Of a stretch of 64,000 nt of DNA, positions 1 to 7,560 are shown piece by piece. The notes beneath the pieces were generated by a model. The model worked only from the letters and a program-made list of their open reading frames with translations, had not been told where the DNA came from and ran no database searches. This DNA comes from Acidobacteriaceae bacterium (GTDB lineage Bacteria > Acidobacteriota > Terriglobia > Terriglobales > Acidobacteriaceae), in assembly GCA_003134995.1 (NCBI GenBank), contig PLDC01000019.1, positions 769,855 through 833,854 on the forward strand. Reading direction: 5' to 3'. Both the position numbers and the translations under genes were made by a program. Every line of letters starts with the position of its first letter. Positions within the stretch are counted from its first letter, which is position 1.

Positions 1-3
1 GTC

Positions 4-708
4 TTATCTTGCTTCGGCAACGTGCGCTTGATGTCCAGCTTCTGAGACAGCCTTCACAAACTCTTGCGCGCTTGCAGGCGTAGAAGCCTTGCCCGAAAGA
101 ATGTTGCGGAACATCATGTGATGGCCGTAAATGGCGCGAGTGGAGTCGTTATCCTGCTCGATGACCGCGCCTTCCAACGTGAGGCCAGCGAATGCGCCTT
201 TCGAGCGCGAGTAGGTAAGCACTTCAGTGTTCAACAGAATGTCAGTGCCAGCAGACGTGTGACGGCCAACTGGGCCAGCTGCAACGGATCCTTCACCAGT
301 CAATTCGAACTTGGTCGAAAGGAGATGCTGCAAACCGCGGTCGTTCATGACCAGCATAACCAGGTCGACGCCTTCGACACCGATCTGCAATCCCCAGCTT
401 CCGCCGCCAACGGAGACGAATGCGGGAGCGCTCCAGCCATCAGGAGTGCGGCAGGAAGCCACGCCACGTCCGTGCTTGCCGCCAATGATGAAGCCGCCCT
501 TGAGCAGGTTCGGAACTACAACGATGCACTTTGCGCCGCTTAACACTTCTTCGGGAATGCCTTTGTCGGGAGTCGACATGATCGATTGCAGAACGTCAAC
601 GGATTTTTGCATGCGCTCGACGGTTTCTTCCCGGTCGGAACCGGCAAAGGCATACGTTCCGACCATGCCCATCAAGCTTATCAACACGAGTGAAATTGTC
701 GTTTTCAT
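4..708 (-). CDS. SYLF-domain (YSC84-type) lipid-binding secreted protein
   Basis: A 234-residue protein with a clear signal peptide (residues 1-22, hydrophobic core followed by AFAG). The mature part matches the bacterial YSC84/SYLF family: an early helical stretch, then the glycine-rich segment around KGGFIIGGKHGRG and SVGGGSWGLQIGVE, and a C-terminal TYSRSKGAFAGLTLEGAVI block. SYLF domains bind phosphoinositides in eukaryotes; in bacteria they are secreted or periplasmic proteins of uncertain role, so a lipid-binding function is inferred from the family only. The gene is complete, with its stop at the very left edge of the window. It runs divergently from the small membrane protein gene at 989. 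Confidence 0.9.
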   Translation of the reverse strand: MKTTISLVLISLMGMVGTYAFAGSDREETVERMQKSVDVLQSIMSTPDKGIPEEVLSGAKCIVVVPNLLKGGFIIGGKHGRGVASCRTPDGWSAPAFVSVGGGSWGLQIGVEGVDLVMLVMNDRGLQHLLSTKFELTGEGSVAAGPVGRHTSAGTDILLNTEVLTYSRSKGAFAGLTLEGAVIEQDNDSTRAIYGHHMMFRNILSGKASTPASAQEFVKAVSEAGHQAHVAEAR

Positions 709-901
709 GAATGATTCCTTTCGAATCTTTTGGAACTAAGGAGAAACAACTTCAGATGGCTGACTTAGTTCAGTGGACCTGAAAGAGAGAGAAGAAGAAC
801 TCGTCTCTGAAACCATAATCTCGCAAGCCTGAAACAATAGATGGTCTAAATTGCACACTTCAAGTTTGCCCCGCGCGAAGACTTGTAACCGCGGCAAATG
901 C

Positions 902-924
902 AATTGCTCCGCGACTGAGCAATT
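902..924. promoter_or_regulatory. 8-bp-arm inverted repeat in divergent promoter region
   Basis: AATTGCTC, seven bases, then GAGCAATT: a perfect inverted repeat in the 280-bp gap between the SYLF gene (minus) and the mini-membrane protein gene (plus). Position and symmetry suit a regulator-binding site. The word TTGCTC recurs upstream of two other envelope genes (6993 and 9940). No regulator is assigned. Confidence 0.35.
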
Positions 925-988
925 CGGCTCAGTATTTCCGAACGCCAATGGGCAGAATCGATACAGCTGTGACAATAAGGAGACCAAC

Positions 989-1135
989 ATGCTTTGGACA
1001 ATTTTTGTTGTACTGCTGGTTCTGTGGCTTCTGGGGTTCAGTCTGCACATAGCAGGAGGGTTGATCCATTTGTTGCTTGTCGTGGCCCTCGTAGTTCTCG
1101 TGATCAATCTGTTTAGCGGACGTTCCAGAGTGTGA
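989..1135 (+). CDS. lmo0937-family small membrane protein
   Basis: A 48-residue protein that is almost entirely hydrophobic, with two membrane segments (about residues 3-18 and 22-42) and a short basic tail ending RSRV. It matches the lmo0937 family of tiny stress-associated membrane proteins, whose function is unknown. The reading frame is open further upstream, but the ATG at 989 is preceded by AAGGAG (977-982) and begins the family-typical MLWTI sequence, so it is the likely start. It stands alone, and a hairpin follows about 25 bp after the stop. Confidence 0.85.
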   Translation: MLWTIFVVLLVLWLLGFSLHIAGGLIHLLLVVALVVLVINLFSGRSRV

Positions 1136-1158
1136 TGGTTCGAGCGTTGTAAGTCGCT

Positions 1159-1199
1159 GGCCTGCGTCCGGACTGATGTCTGGAAAGGACGCAGAGGCC
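1159..1199. terminator. Terminator-like hairpin after lmo0937 gene
   Basis: GGCC-TGCGTCC pairs with GGACGCA-GAGGCC across a 17-base loop, leaving a two-base bulge. It lies just after the small membrane gene. No T-run follows, so intrinsic termination is uncertain. Confidence 0.4.
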
Positions 1200-1234
1200 G
1201 TCTTTCAGCGCATAGCTTATCAGCGCAGCTCTTA

Positions 1235-1264
1235 ATCAGGCGCAGACCATATCAGGCGCAGACC
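1235..1264. repeat. Two tandem copies of a 14-bp unit
   Basis: ATCAGGCGCAGACC occurs at 1235-1248 and again at 1251-1264, with a two-base spacer. The region is non-coding, between the lmo0937-type gene and the convergent receiver-like gene. No function is evident. Confidence 0.6.
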
Positions 1265-1316
1265 GGATCAGCAGGAACTGAATCGGCGAAGACTGATGAA
1301 GATCAACTGAAGGCGA

Positions 1317-1847
1317 TCAAAACTGGATGGTTCCATTGCGGATTTCTCGCCACACTCGTGGCGGAAAAGGATTTTCCTTTTCGATGCTCTCGCGTTCTGG
1401 GGCCTTATGCCGACGGGCCAGAACGTTGCTGGGTCTGCTGACGAGACGCAAATGCGCCGCCTTCTTACTCGTTCCTTTTCGTTCCTGAACGAAATCCCGC
1501 TTCACGTTCAGAACAAAGTGAACGGTGGCCCACAGAAAGTGCGCGCCGTCGGCTTTAGTCACCACCGCATCCACACAATTCAAAGCTCCATCGGGCAATT
1601 CAAGGTTGTCGGCCAGCATGATAATAGGAACTTCTGGCCGAACCTGCTTGATCGAGCTGGCGATGGTTGCGCCATCGAGCAGGCCGAGATGGTATTCGAG
1701 CACAATTGCATTGACAGTCCGCGACATAAAAAGCCGCAGGCCTTCCGATCCATTGGTTGCGGTCACCAAGTCGTAGCCTTGCTCCTTTAAGGAGCTCAGT
1801 TGTGCCGGATCCCTGTGGATGCAGAGCAGAGTGCTATTGGTAACCAT
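1317..1847 (-). CDS. Degenerate receiver-domain (pseudo-receiver) protein
   Basis: A 176-residue protein whose first 120 residues follow the CheY-like receiver pattern: LLCIHRD beta-1, AIVLEYHLGLLDG beta-3 loop, PIIMLAD beta-4, and VVTKADG with the conserved lysine (about K98). The phosphate-accepting aspartate position holds Glu51, and the usual acidic pair after beta-1 is reduced to a single Asp13. Phosphorylation by the normal route is therefore unlikely, and the domain may be locked in one state. The C-terminal 55 residues are basic and match no output domain I recognise. The gene is monocistronic. The fold assignment is firm; the function is unknown. Confidence 0.75.
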   Translation of the reverse strand: MVTNSTLLCIHRDPAQLSSLKEQGYDLVTATNGSEGLRLFMSRTVNAIVLEYHLGLLDGATIASSIKQVRPEVPIIMLADNLELPDGALNCVDAVVTKADGAHFLWATVHFVLNVKRDFVQERKGTSKKAAHLRLVSRPSNVLARRHKAPERESIEKENPFPPRVWREIRNGTIQF

Positions 1848-2009
1848 GAAAGGAAGGTATACAGGTGTGCCCTCCCGCGAATCTGTTCAAAATTGACCAC
1901 TTGAGGTTTTCTGTGGTTGGAGGGCGAAAACAGACTTTCCCATGCCCGGGAGCGCTTAGAAGCGAGGGCCCCCAGGCGCTGAAGCGCGGACTCATTTTGA
2001 GCGACTTAC

Positions 2010-2029
2010 GGCACGATTAAAGTCGTGCC
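2010..2029. repeat. Short palindrome GGCACGA-N6-TCGTGCC
   Basis: A perfect 7-bp-arm inverted repeat with loop TTAAAG, followed by CTTCCC, in a non-coding gap between two genes. It looks like a dispersed REP-type palindrome. Only one copy was noticed in this window, so the repeat status is inferred. Confidence 0.4.
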
Positions 2030-2131
2030 CTTCCCGATCCATCGCGGGTAAGGCGAGCAATAGTGACCAGAAATTCAGATCATCAATGTCTAGGATGTGC
2101 AGTAGATCTATTTAGTGTTGCGAGGGCATCA

Positions 2132-2425
2132 ATGAAAAAACAGTACCTTCACCTATCCGCTTACACGTGCGACATATGCTCCGGCCCAGTGATTGCCGGA
2201 TCGCTTGGAGTACGAGAGAACGAAATCTCGAAGGAGAGTGAGATCAGTGCGGTGGGAGCAATCTGCATATCGTGCGGCCATCGGCAAGACAAGGCAACCG
2301 AACCGGGGCGTCCGCGTTATTTTTTCCCGATTGAGTGGGAGAATGTAAACATCAAGGTGGTGGGACGTTCGGGGCATTCGGAAGCCGCATACGCGGAGGC
2401 GCTTAATCGTGCAGAACGACATTGA
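2132..2425 (+). CDS. Hypothetical zinc-ribbon-like protein
   Basis: A 97-residue protein with two CxxC pairs, TCDIC near residue 14 and CISC near residue 49. This is the usual layout of a zinc ribbon and suggests one structural zinc. I recognise no family beyond this. The frame stays open to an ATG at 2063, which would add 23 residues. The ATG at 2132 has GAGGG just upstream and starts MKKQYLHL, so it is preferred. The last 23 bp overlap the 3' end of the convergent Crp/Fnr gene. Confidence 0.6.
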   Translation: MKKQYLHLSAYTCDICSGPVIAGSLGVRENEISKESEISAVGAICISCGHRQDKATEPGRPRYFFPIEWENVNIKVVGRSGHSEAAYAEALNRAERH

Positions 2426-3080
2426 GCAGGGAACTGTGCACCTGCAGGCCGCCCTCATCTCCGCCGGCGTAATGAATGAAGCCTAACTTTCTGAAGCGGT
2501 TCATGAAGAAGCTGACTCGCGAGCGAGTGGTTCCAACCATTTCGGCGAGAGTCTCCTGGCTGATTTTCGGGACGACGGTTTCGGGAATGCCTTCCTTGCC
2601 GAAATGAGCGAGCAGTAAGAGGACGCGGGCCAGCCTCTTTTCGCTGGAGTTGAACAGCTGATCGACGAGGTCCTCTTCGTATCGGATATTACGCGCCAGC
2701 AGATAAGCCACGAACATTTCAGACAAGGCAGGTTCGCGGTGAAGGGCGCTGATCATGGTTTTTTTGTCTACGCGCAGAATCTCGCAATCGGTCATGGCAG
2801 CCGCGGAACCCATGCGCAGAAGCTGGCCAGCCAAGGCACCCTCGCCGAAAAAGTTGCCTTCGCCGACGATGGCGATGGTCGCTTCCTTGCCAATCTTGGA
2901 TACGACGGTGAGCCTTACTTTGCCTTTTTGAACGTAGAACACTGCGTCGGCCGCATCCCCTTGCGCGAAGATCGTCTGTTTCTTTTCGACAGACAGAATC
3001 TTCCTGCCGTCGCCGATGGTGGCGAGGAAAGTGTCAGGATTGAATCCGCGGTTTTTTTGGACTGCCGCAGACGGCGCCAT
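2403..3080 (-). CDS. Crp/Fnr-family transcriptional regulator
   Basis: A 225-residue protein with an N-terminal cyclic-nucleotide-binding-type beta-barrel (about residues 20-135, including GEGNFFGEGALAG), a long dimerisation helix, and a C-terminal winged helix (about 155-220) with the recognition segment SQETLAEMVGTTRSRVSFF. There is no N-terminal cysteine cluster, so it is not an oxygen-sensing FNR with a 4Fe-4S centre. The PRAAA-like phosphate-binding arginine of true CRP is not evident in GALAGQLLRMGSA, so the ligand is unknown. Target genes cannot be named from this window. Confidence 0.9.
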   Translation of the reverse strand: MAPSAAVQKNRGFNPDTFLATIGDGRKILSVEKKQTIFAQGDAADAVFYVQKGKVRLTVVSKIGKEATIAIVGEGNFFGEGALAGQLLRMGSAAAMTDCEILRVDKKTMISALHREPALSEMFVAYLLARNIRYEEDLVDQLFNSSEKRLARVLLLLAHFGKEGIPETVVPKISQETLAEMVGTTRSRVSFFMNRFRKLGFIHYAGGDEGGLQVHSSLLNVVLHD

Positions 3081-3161
3081 AGAATTAAATTATAGAACTT
3101 TAGGCAAGGCAAGAGTGAGCAATTCTGCACAGTTTGCCGGAAACCCCGAAGCGTCAAACTC

Positions 3162-3314
3162 TTATTTTTCTGAGGCTTCCAGTCGCCGCTCTCGATGGGG
3201 TGCAGTGCGGGGCTCGCCGGTACTCAGTTCACATGGGTTTCCTGGTTTGGCGCCGCAGGTGGGGCACCGAACGGCTAGAGCAGCCTGGTCTTTCTTGGCA
3301 TTCATACCCGACAT
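3162..3314 (-). CDS. Small zinc-finger protein (50 aa)
   Basis: A 50-codon frame on the minus strand between the Crp/Fnr gene and the glycosyltransferase gene. It encodes a compact treble-clef-like pattern: CPTCGAKPGNPC, then STGEP and APHRERRLE. Cys17, Cys20, Cys28 and His40 are plausible zinc ligands. The CPxCGAxPGxxC...H.xR pattern is shared with small zinc-binding domains of actinobacterial and acidobacterial proteins. An ATG at 3305 would shorten it by three residues. The Shine-Dalgarno sequence is weak. The strong family-like motif supports a real gene despite its size. Confidence 0.7.
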   Translation of the reverse strand: MSGMNAKKDQAALAVRCPTCGAKPGNPCELSTGEPRTAPHRERRLEASEK

Positions 3315-3476
3315 ACTGCGCTGTCGCGATTAGGATGCGCTGATCAATTTTGACCAGTTCGCGCATCCACTTTCGTTGAATACTCTAAAGAGACAAACTT
3401 CAATCATCCTCAGTGCTGGCTTGCACCGCCGGTGAAAAGCCTTGCGGTAATTGTTTTCACCAGAAACGAGACAAAG

Positions 3477-5924
3477 ATGGCGATGCCGATCACAGTATTT
3501 CCAAATCGCGCTCTGGAAATCGTCAGTCCGCGCCCGCTCTTGCTGGAGGTAGCTCCGGTGCCGCGCCCGCGATTGCCCACGAAACTGTCGCTGCCGAGCC
3601 GCATCGCGGTGATCGGGAATCATCTTCCGCGGCAGTGTGGAATCGCGACGTTCACCACCGACCTGTGTGCTGCCATTGCGGCAGAATACGGGACGGCCCG
3701 ACTGCTGGCGCTTCCGGTCAACGACACCGAAGAGGGGTACGACTATCCCGCGCGCGTGCGCTGGGCGCTTTCCCAGGATGATTCAAAGTCCTACGAGGAA
3801 GCGGCTGAGTTTCTGAACTTCAACAACATCGACATGGTGTGCCTGCAGCACGAGTATGGAATTTTCGGCGGGCCGGCCGGAAGCCACATTTTGCATTTGC
3901 TGCGCCAATTGAAGATGCCGGTAGTGACCACGCTGCACACGGTTCTGCGTGAGCCCAATCCCGACCAACTGATGGTGATGGAAGAGATCGCAGAACTTTC
4001 GGATCGGCTCATCGTGATGAGCCGGCTGTCGTCCCAGATCTTGCAGGAAGTTTTCAAGATTCCCGGCAGCAAGATCGATATGGTTCCTCACGGAGTTCCG
4101 GATCTACCTTTTCTCGATCCGAATTTTTACAAAGACCGCTTCGGTGTGGAAGGGAAGGCGGTGCTGCTTACATTCGGCCTGCTCTCGCCGAACAAGGGCA
4201 TCGAAAACGTAATTCAGGCGCTGCCGCAGATTTTAGCGAAGCACAAGAACGTTGTTTACCTGGTTGCGGGCGCGACCCATCCTCATATTCTTCGCCGTGA
4301 GGGAGATCAGTATCGAGCCAGTCTTCAGGCTCTGGCCAAGGAAGTGGGCGTGGAATCGCAAGTAATTTTCCATGACAGATTTGTCGCTCCCGAGGAGATG
4401 GTGGAGTTCATAGGCGCCGCGGATATTTACATCACTCCGTACCGGCATGAGGCGCAGGTGGTCTCCGGAACACTGGCGTATGCGCTGGGCGCTGGTAAGG
4501 CGATCATTTCGACTCCGTATTGGCACGCGATCGAATTGTTGGACGACGGCCGGGGCGCGCTGGTCCCGTTTCAAAATCCCGATGCGATTGCAAAAAAGAC
4601 CATCGAACTGCTGGATACGCCCGCCATACGCCACGCCATGCGGAAACGCGCTTACCAGTTCGCGCGAGAGATGGTGTGGAAACGAGTGGCGCAGGGCTAC
4701 ATGGAAAGTTTTTCGCACGTGCGCAACGACCGCATGGAGACTCCGCGCGTTCAATTTTCTGCGCGCGCAATTCCTAAATCGCTGAATCAGTTGGCAACGT
4801 TAAAACTGGATCATTTGCATCGGCTCACCGACGACACAGGAATGTTGCAGCATGCAATCTTCACCGTGCCGAACCGCGGCGAGGGCTATACCACCGACGA
4901 CAATGCCCGCGCTCTGATTCTGGCAGTGCGGCTGGAGGAAATGGAGAAGAAAAAGTTTGCCGGATCTGCCCCGCCTGCAGTCGACGTGGTTGTCGACCCT
5001 ATATCTCCGAATTCGGCTTGCCGGTATTTGTCGTTTCTGGAACACGCGTTTAATGCGGAGAGGGGCAGATTCAGAAACTTTCTCGGCTATGATCGCCGCT
5101 GGAATGAGACTGAGGGCTCGGAAGATAGCCATGGGCGCGCTTTGTGGGCGCTGGGAACTGTGCTCGGGCGGTCGAAGGATCGGGCGCTGAGGTCCGCGGC
5201 AGGGCGTTTGTTTGAGTTTTCGTTGCCCGCGGTCGTGGAGTTTTACAGTCCTCGCGCGTGTGCCTACGCACTGCTTGGGATTCAGGAGTATCTCGACTCA
5301 TACGCTGGCGACCGCGACGCGCAGAAAGTTCGATCAGTGCTGGCCGGCAGATTGCTGGAAATGTATGAATCGATCCGGCGCCCGGATTGGAAGTGGTTTG
5401 AAGACGTTGCGGCCTACGGGAACGCGAGGCTGCCTGAGGCCATGCTGCTTGTGGGTTCGGCCGGAGCGGATGATCGTATGGTTTCGGCGGGACTGGAATC
5501 GTTGGACTGGCTTATGGAAAGTCAACGCTCGGAGAGCCAAGGCTCGGAGAGTCAAGGCTCGGAGACTCACGGCCACTTTGTGCCCATCGGGTCGCAAGGT
5601 TTTTATCGTCAGGCTGGTGAAAAGGCGCGCTTCGATCAACAGCCGATTGAGGCCGCAGGCGCGGTTTCTGCGTGCCTGCAGGCGTATCGGATAACGCGCG
5701 AGAGTTGCTGGCGTGATCGGGCGTGGTCGGCCTTCAACTGGTTTCTGGGAGACAACGATCTGCAAGTTCCTCTCTATGATTCCATCACCGGCGGTTGCCG
5801 GGACGGGCTGCATCCTGATCGCGCCAATGAGAATCAGGGCGCGGAATCAACGCTGTCATTCTTAACGGCACTTCTGGAAATGCGATCGCTGCACGAGGAT
5901 GAACAAATGGAAATTCAGCCATGA
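3477..5924 (+). CDS. GT4-family glycosyltransferase with C-terminal helical domain
   Basis: An 815-residue protein. Residues about 40-410 form a GT-B glycosyltransferase of family 4: GNHLPRQCGIATFTTDL N-lobe, LQHEYGIFGG, FGLLSPNKGIENVIQALP at the start of the C-lobe, and VVSGTLAYALGAGKAIISTPY near the nucleotide-sugar site. Residues about 450-810 form a second, alpha-helical region resembling an alpha/alpha toroid (TTDDNARALILA, HGRALWALG). A signal peptide is absent, so it should be cytoplasmic. A GTG at 3432 is an alternative start. The stop overlaps the next gene's ATG (ATGA), so transferase and GH130 enzyme are probably co-translated and act on the same glycan. The sugar is unknown. Confidence 0.85.
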   Translation: MAMPITVFPNRALEIVSPRPLLLEVAPVPRPRLPTKLSLPSRIAVIGNHLPRQCGIATFTTDLCAAIAAEYGTARLLALPVNDTEEGYDYPARVRWALSQDDSKSYEEAAEFLNFNNIDMVCLQHEYGIFGGPAGSHILHLLRQLKMPVVTTLHTVLREPNPDQLMVMEEIAELSDRLIVMSRLSSQILQEVFKIPGSKIDMVPHGVPDLPFLDPNFYKDRFGVEGKAVLLTFGLLSPNKGIENVIQALPQILAKHKNVVYLVAGATHPHILRREGDQYRASLQALAKEVGVESQVIFHDRFVAPEEMVEFIGAADIYITPYRHEAQVVSGTLAYALGAGKAIISTPYWHAIELLDDGRGALVPFQNPDAIAKKTIELLDTPAIRHAMRKRAYQFAREMVWKRVAQGYMESFSHVRNDRMETPRVQFSARAIPKSLNQLATLKLDHLHRLTDDTGMLQHAIFTVPNRGEGYTTDDNARALILAVRLEEMEKKKFAGSAPPAVDVVVDPISPNSACRYLSFLEHAFNAERGRFRNFLGYDRRWNETEGSEDSHGRALWALGTVLGRSKDRALRSAAGRLFEFSLPAVVEFYSPRACAYALLGIQEYLDSYAGDRDAQKVRSVLAGRLLEMYESIRRPDWKWFEDVAAYGNARLPEAMLLVGSAGADDRMVSAGLESLDWLMESQRSESQGSESQGSETHGHFVPIGSQGFYRQAGEKARFDQQPIEAAGAVSACLQAYRITRESCWRDRAWSAFNWFLGDNDLQVPLYDSITGGCRDGLHPDRANENQGAESTLSFLTALLEMRSLHEDEQMEIQP
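5527..5571 (+). repeat. Three tandem 15-bp units inside the glycosyltransferase gene
   Basis: Units beginning GCTCGGAGA start at 5527, 5542 and 5557 and encode the repeated peptide SESQG, giving a polar linker within the C-terminal helical domain. The period is a multiple of three, so copy-number change would keep the frame. Confidence 0.8.
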
Positions 5925-6925
5925 CAATTCACACGAAAGAGCCTGTAACCCTTGTGAGTAATCGCTACGAGCCTCTGCTGCTTCGGCATCCCGCCAACCC
6001 GATTCTGAGTAAGAAGGATTGGCCATATTCCATCAACAGCGTGTTCAATGCTGGCGCGACGCTGCTGGCGGATGGAACTACGTTGCTGCTTTGCCGCGTG
6101 GAAGACCGGCGCGGATTGTCGCATCTGTGCGCCGCGCGCTCGGCCAACGGTGTTGATGGATGGGAAATTGATCGCGAGCCAACGTTGATGCCGGATGCGA
6201 AGGATTTCCCTGAGGAGATTTGGGGCATTGAAGATCCGCGCATCACGTTCGTGCCGGAACTGCAGCAGTATGTGGTCACGTATACGTCCTATTCGCGCGG
6301 TGGGCCCGGAGTGTCGCTGGCTCTGACCAAAGATTTTCGAACATTCGAGCGCTACGGTGTAATCATGCCGCCGGATGATAAGGACTCGGCGCTGCTGCCG
6401 CGAAGAATTAATGGATACTGGGCGCTGATCCATCGGCCCGCAACCAACCTTGGGGCGCACATGTGGATTTCTTATTCGCCTGACCTGCGCTATTGGGGCC
6501 GGCATCGCCTCATGCTGGAGGCGCGTCGCGGTGCATGGTGGGACGCCAACAAAATTGGTTTGTCACCGCCGCCGATTGAGACTTCGAGGGGATGGCTTAC
6601 GTTTTACCACGGAGTGCGGCAAACTCCTTCGGGCTGTCTGTATCGGCTGGGAGTGGCGCTGTTCGACTTGGAGAATCCGGAGAAATGCCTGCTGCGCGGC
6701 GACTCGTGGATTTTCGGGCCGGAAGCCGAGTATGAACGGCACGGGGATGTTGACGACGTTGTGTTTCCGTGCGGTTATACGATGGATGCCGACGGCGACA
6801 CTTTGAACATTTATTACGGCGCAGCGGATTGCTCGATTGCGCTGGCTCGGGCTAGCGTGCGATCTCTACTCAATTGGCTGGACAACAATGGGAGTAGCGA
6901 GCGCCGGCAGCGAACAGAATTGTGA
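5921..6925 (+). CDS. GH130-family glycoside phosphorylase/hydrolase
   Basis: A 334-residue five-bladed beta-propeller enzyme of family GH130. Diagnostic pieces are NPIL near residue 27, SVFNAGATLL at 40, the catalytic-region WGIEDPRIT (Asp105 is the expected general acid), and KIGLSPPP near 211. The family phosphorolyses or hydrolyses beta-mannosides (beta-1,4- and beta-1,2-mannooligosaccharides and related glycans). The exact substrate cannot be read here. It overlaps the upstream GT4 gene by 4 bp, so the pair may build and recycle one mannose-type glycan. A strong hairpin follows the stop. Confidence 0.88.
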   Translation: MTIHTKEPVTLVSNRYEPLLLRHPANPILSKKDWPYSINSVFNAGATLLADGTTLLLCRVEDRRGLSHLCAARSANGVDGWEIDREPTLMPDAKDFPEEIWGIEDPRITFVPELQQYVVTYTSYSRGGPGVSLALTKDFRTFERYGVIMPPDDKDSALLPRRINGYWALIHRPATNLGAHMWISYSPDLRYWGRHRLMLEARRGAWWDANKIGLSPPPIETSRGWLTFYHGVRQTPSGCLYRLGVALFDLENPEKCLLRGDSWIFGPEAEYERHGDVDDVVFPCGYTMDADGDTLNIYYGAADCSIALARASVRSLLNWLDNNGSSERRQRTEL

Positions 6926-6929
6926 GGAT

Positions 6930-6964
6930 TTGCAGCGCCGACGTCGCGCTCGTCGGCGCTGCAA
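6930..6964 (+). terminator. 14-bp perfect hairpin after the GT4-GH130 operon
   Basis: TTGCAGCGCCGACG, a seven-base loop, and its exact complement begin five bases after the GH130 stop. The tail lacks a T-run, so it may act as an mRNA 3'-end stabiliser or a Rho-aided terminator. Confidence 0.7.
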
Positions 6965-7279
6965 GAACTTGAATCTCCGCATGTGAGCTATCTTGCTCAG
7001 ACGCGCAAGTCAACACCTGTCATTCTTTAATCTCCTGAGTGTGTTTCGAGAGCAGCGGACGCTGATTCGCAGCTCTCATTCTTAGGTCGCTCGTGGCCGG
7101 ATCACAAGTTCCGGCGAAGTGGCCACATCCAGCCAAACAGCATTTCGGATTCGCGTGTCCGCCCCGAACCTGCGGCGGACGCGCTTCGACCCTAAAGATT
7201 TTTTCGAAGATAGAAACGGACAAACCCCTCGGCTGGATAAAGAGGCGTTCGCCTGACAGATAAAGAAAGGTCAAAGATC
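6965..7279. other. Intergenic region upstream of Thivi_2564-type gene
   Basis: About 315 bp without a convincing gene. A minus-strand frame at 7020-7274 has no family-like features and is rejected. The word TTGCTCAGAC at 6993-7002 is shared with the region upstream of the YXWGXW gene. CTTGC and GCAAG flank its core as an inverted repeat. A Shine-Dalgarno AAAGG precedes the ATG at 7280. Confidence 0.5.
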
Positions 7280-7474
7280 ATGCCTTTAATTCAACTCCTG
7301 GAAGTTCTGATTGTGGTGGGTGTTCTTTTGTGGCTGGTGAATCGGTTCATCCCCATGCAGTCATCGATCAAATCAATTTTGAACGGCGTTGTGGTCATCG
7401 CTGTTGTGCTTTGGCTGCTGAATGTTTTTGGGCTGTTTCATTCGCTTTCCGGTATCCGTCTCGGAAAAGGCTGA
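7280..7474 (+). CDS. Thivi_2564-family small membrane protein
   Basis: A 64-residue protein with two membrane helices (about 5-22 and 33-52) separated by NRFIPMQSSIKSILN, the signature stretch of the Thivi_2564 family. Function is unknown; members occur beside envelope and stress genes, as here. AAAGGTCAAAGATC before the ATG supplies a ribosome site. It lies just upstream of the OmpA-family gene on the same strand. Confidence 0.85.
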   Translation: MPLIQLLEVLIVVGVLLWLVNRFIPMQSSIKSILNGVVVIAVVLWLLNVFGLFHSLSGIRLGKG

Positions 7475-7560
7475 GGTGCGGCACTGTCTACAAGACACGT
7501 GGCACGCTTGACGCTCGAAGAAAATGCAACACGGCAGAAACCTGCCACAAGGGAGATCGT

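Noticed and set aside
736..1107. Minus-strand 123-codon frame
   Set aside because: It overlaps the well-supported lmo0937-type gene and the divergent promoter. Composition is serine/threonine-rich without any domain.
7020..7274. Possible 84-codon gene in the intergenic gap
   Set aside because: No motif, no convincing ribosome site, and it would occupy the promoter region of the gene at 7280.
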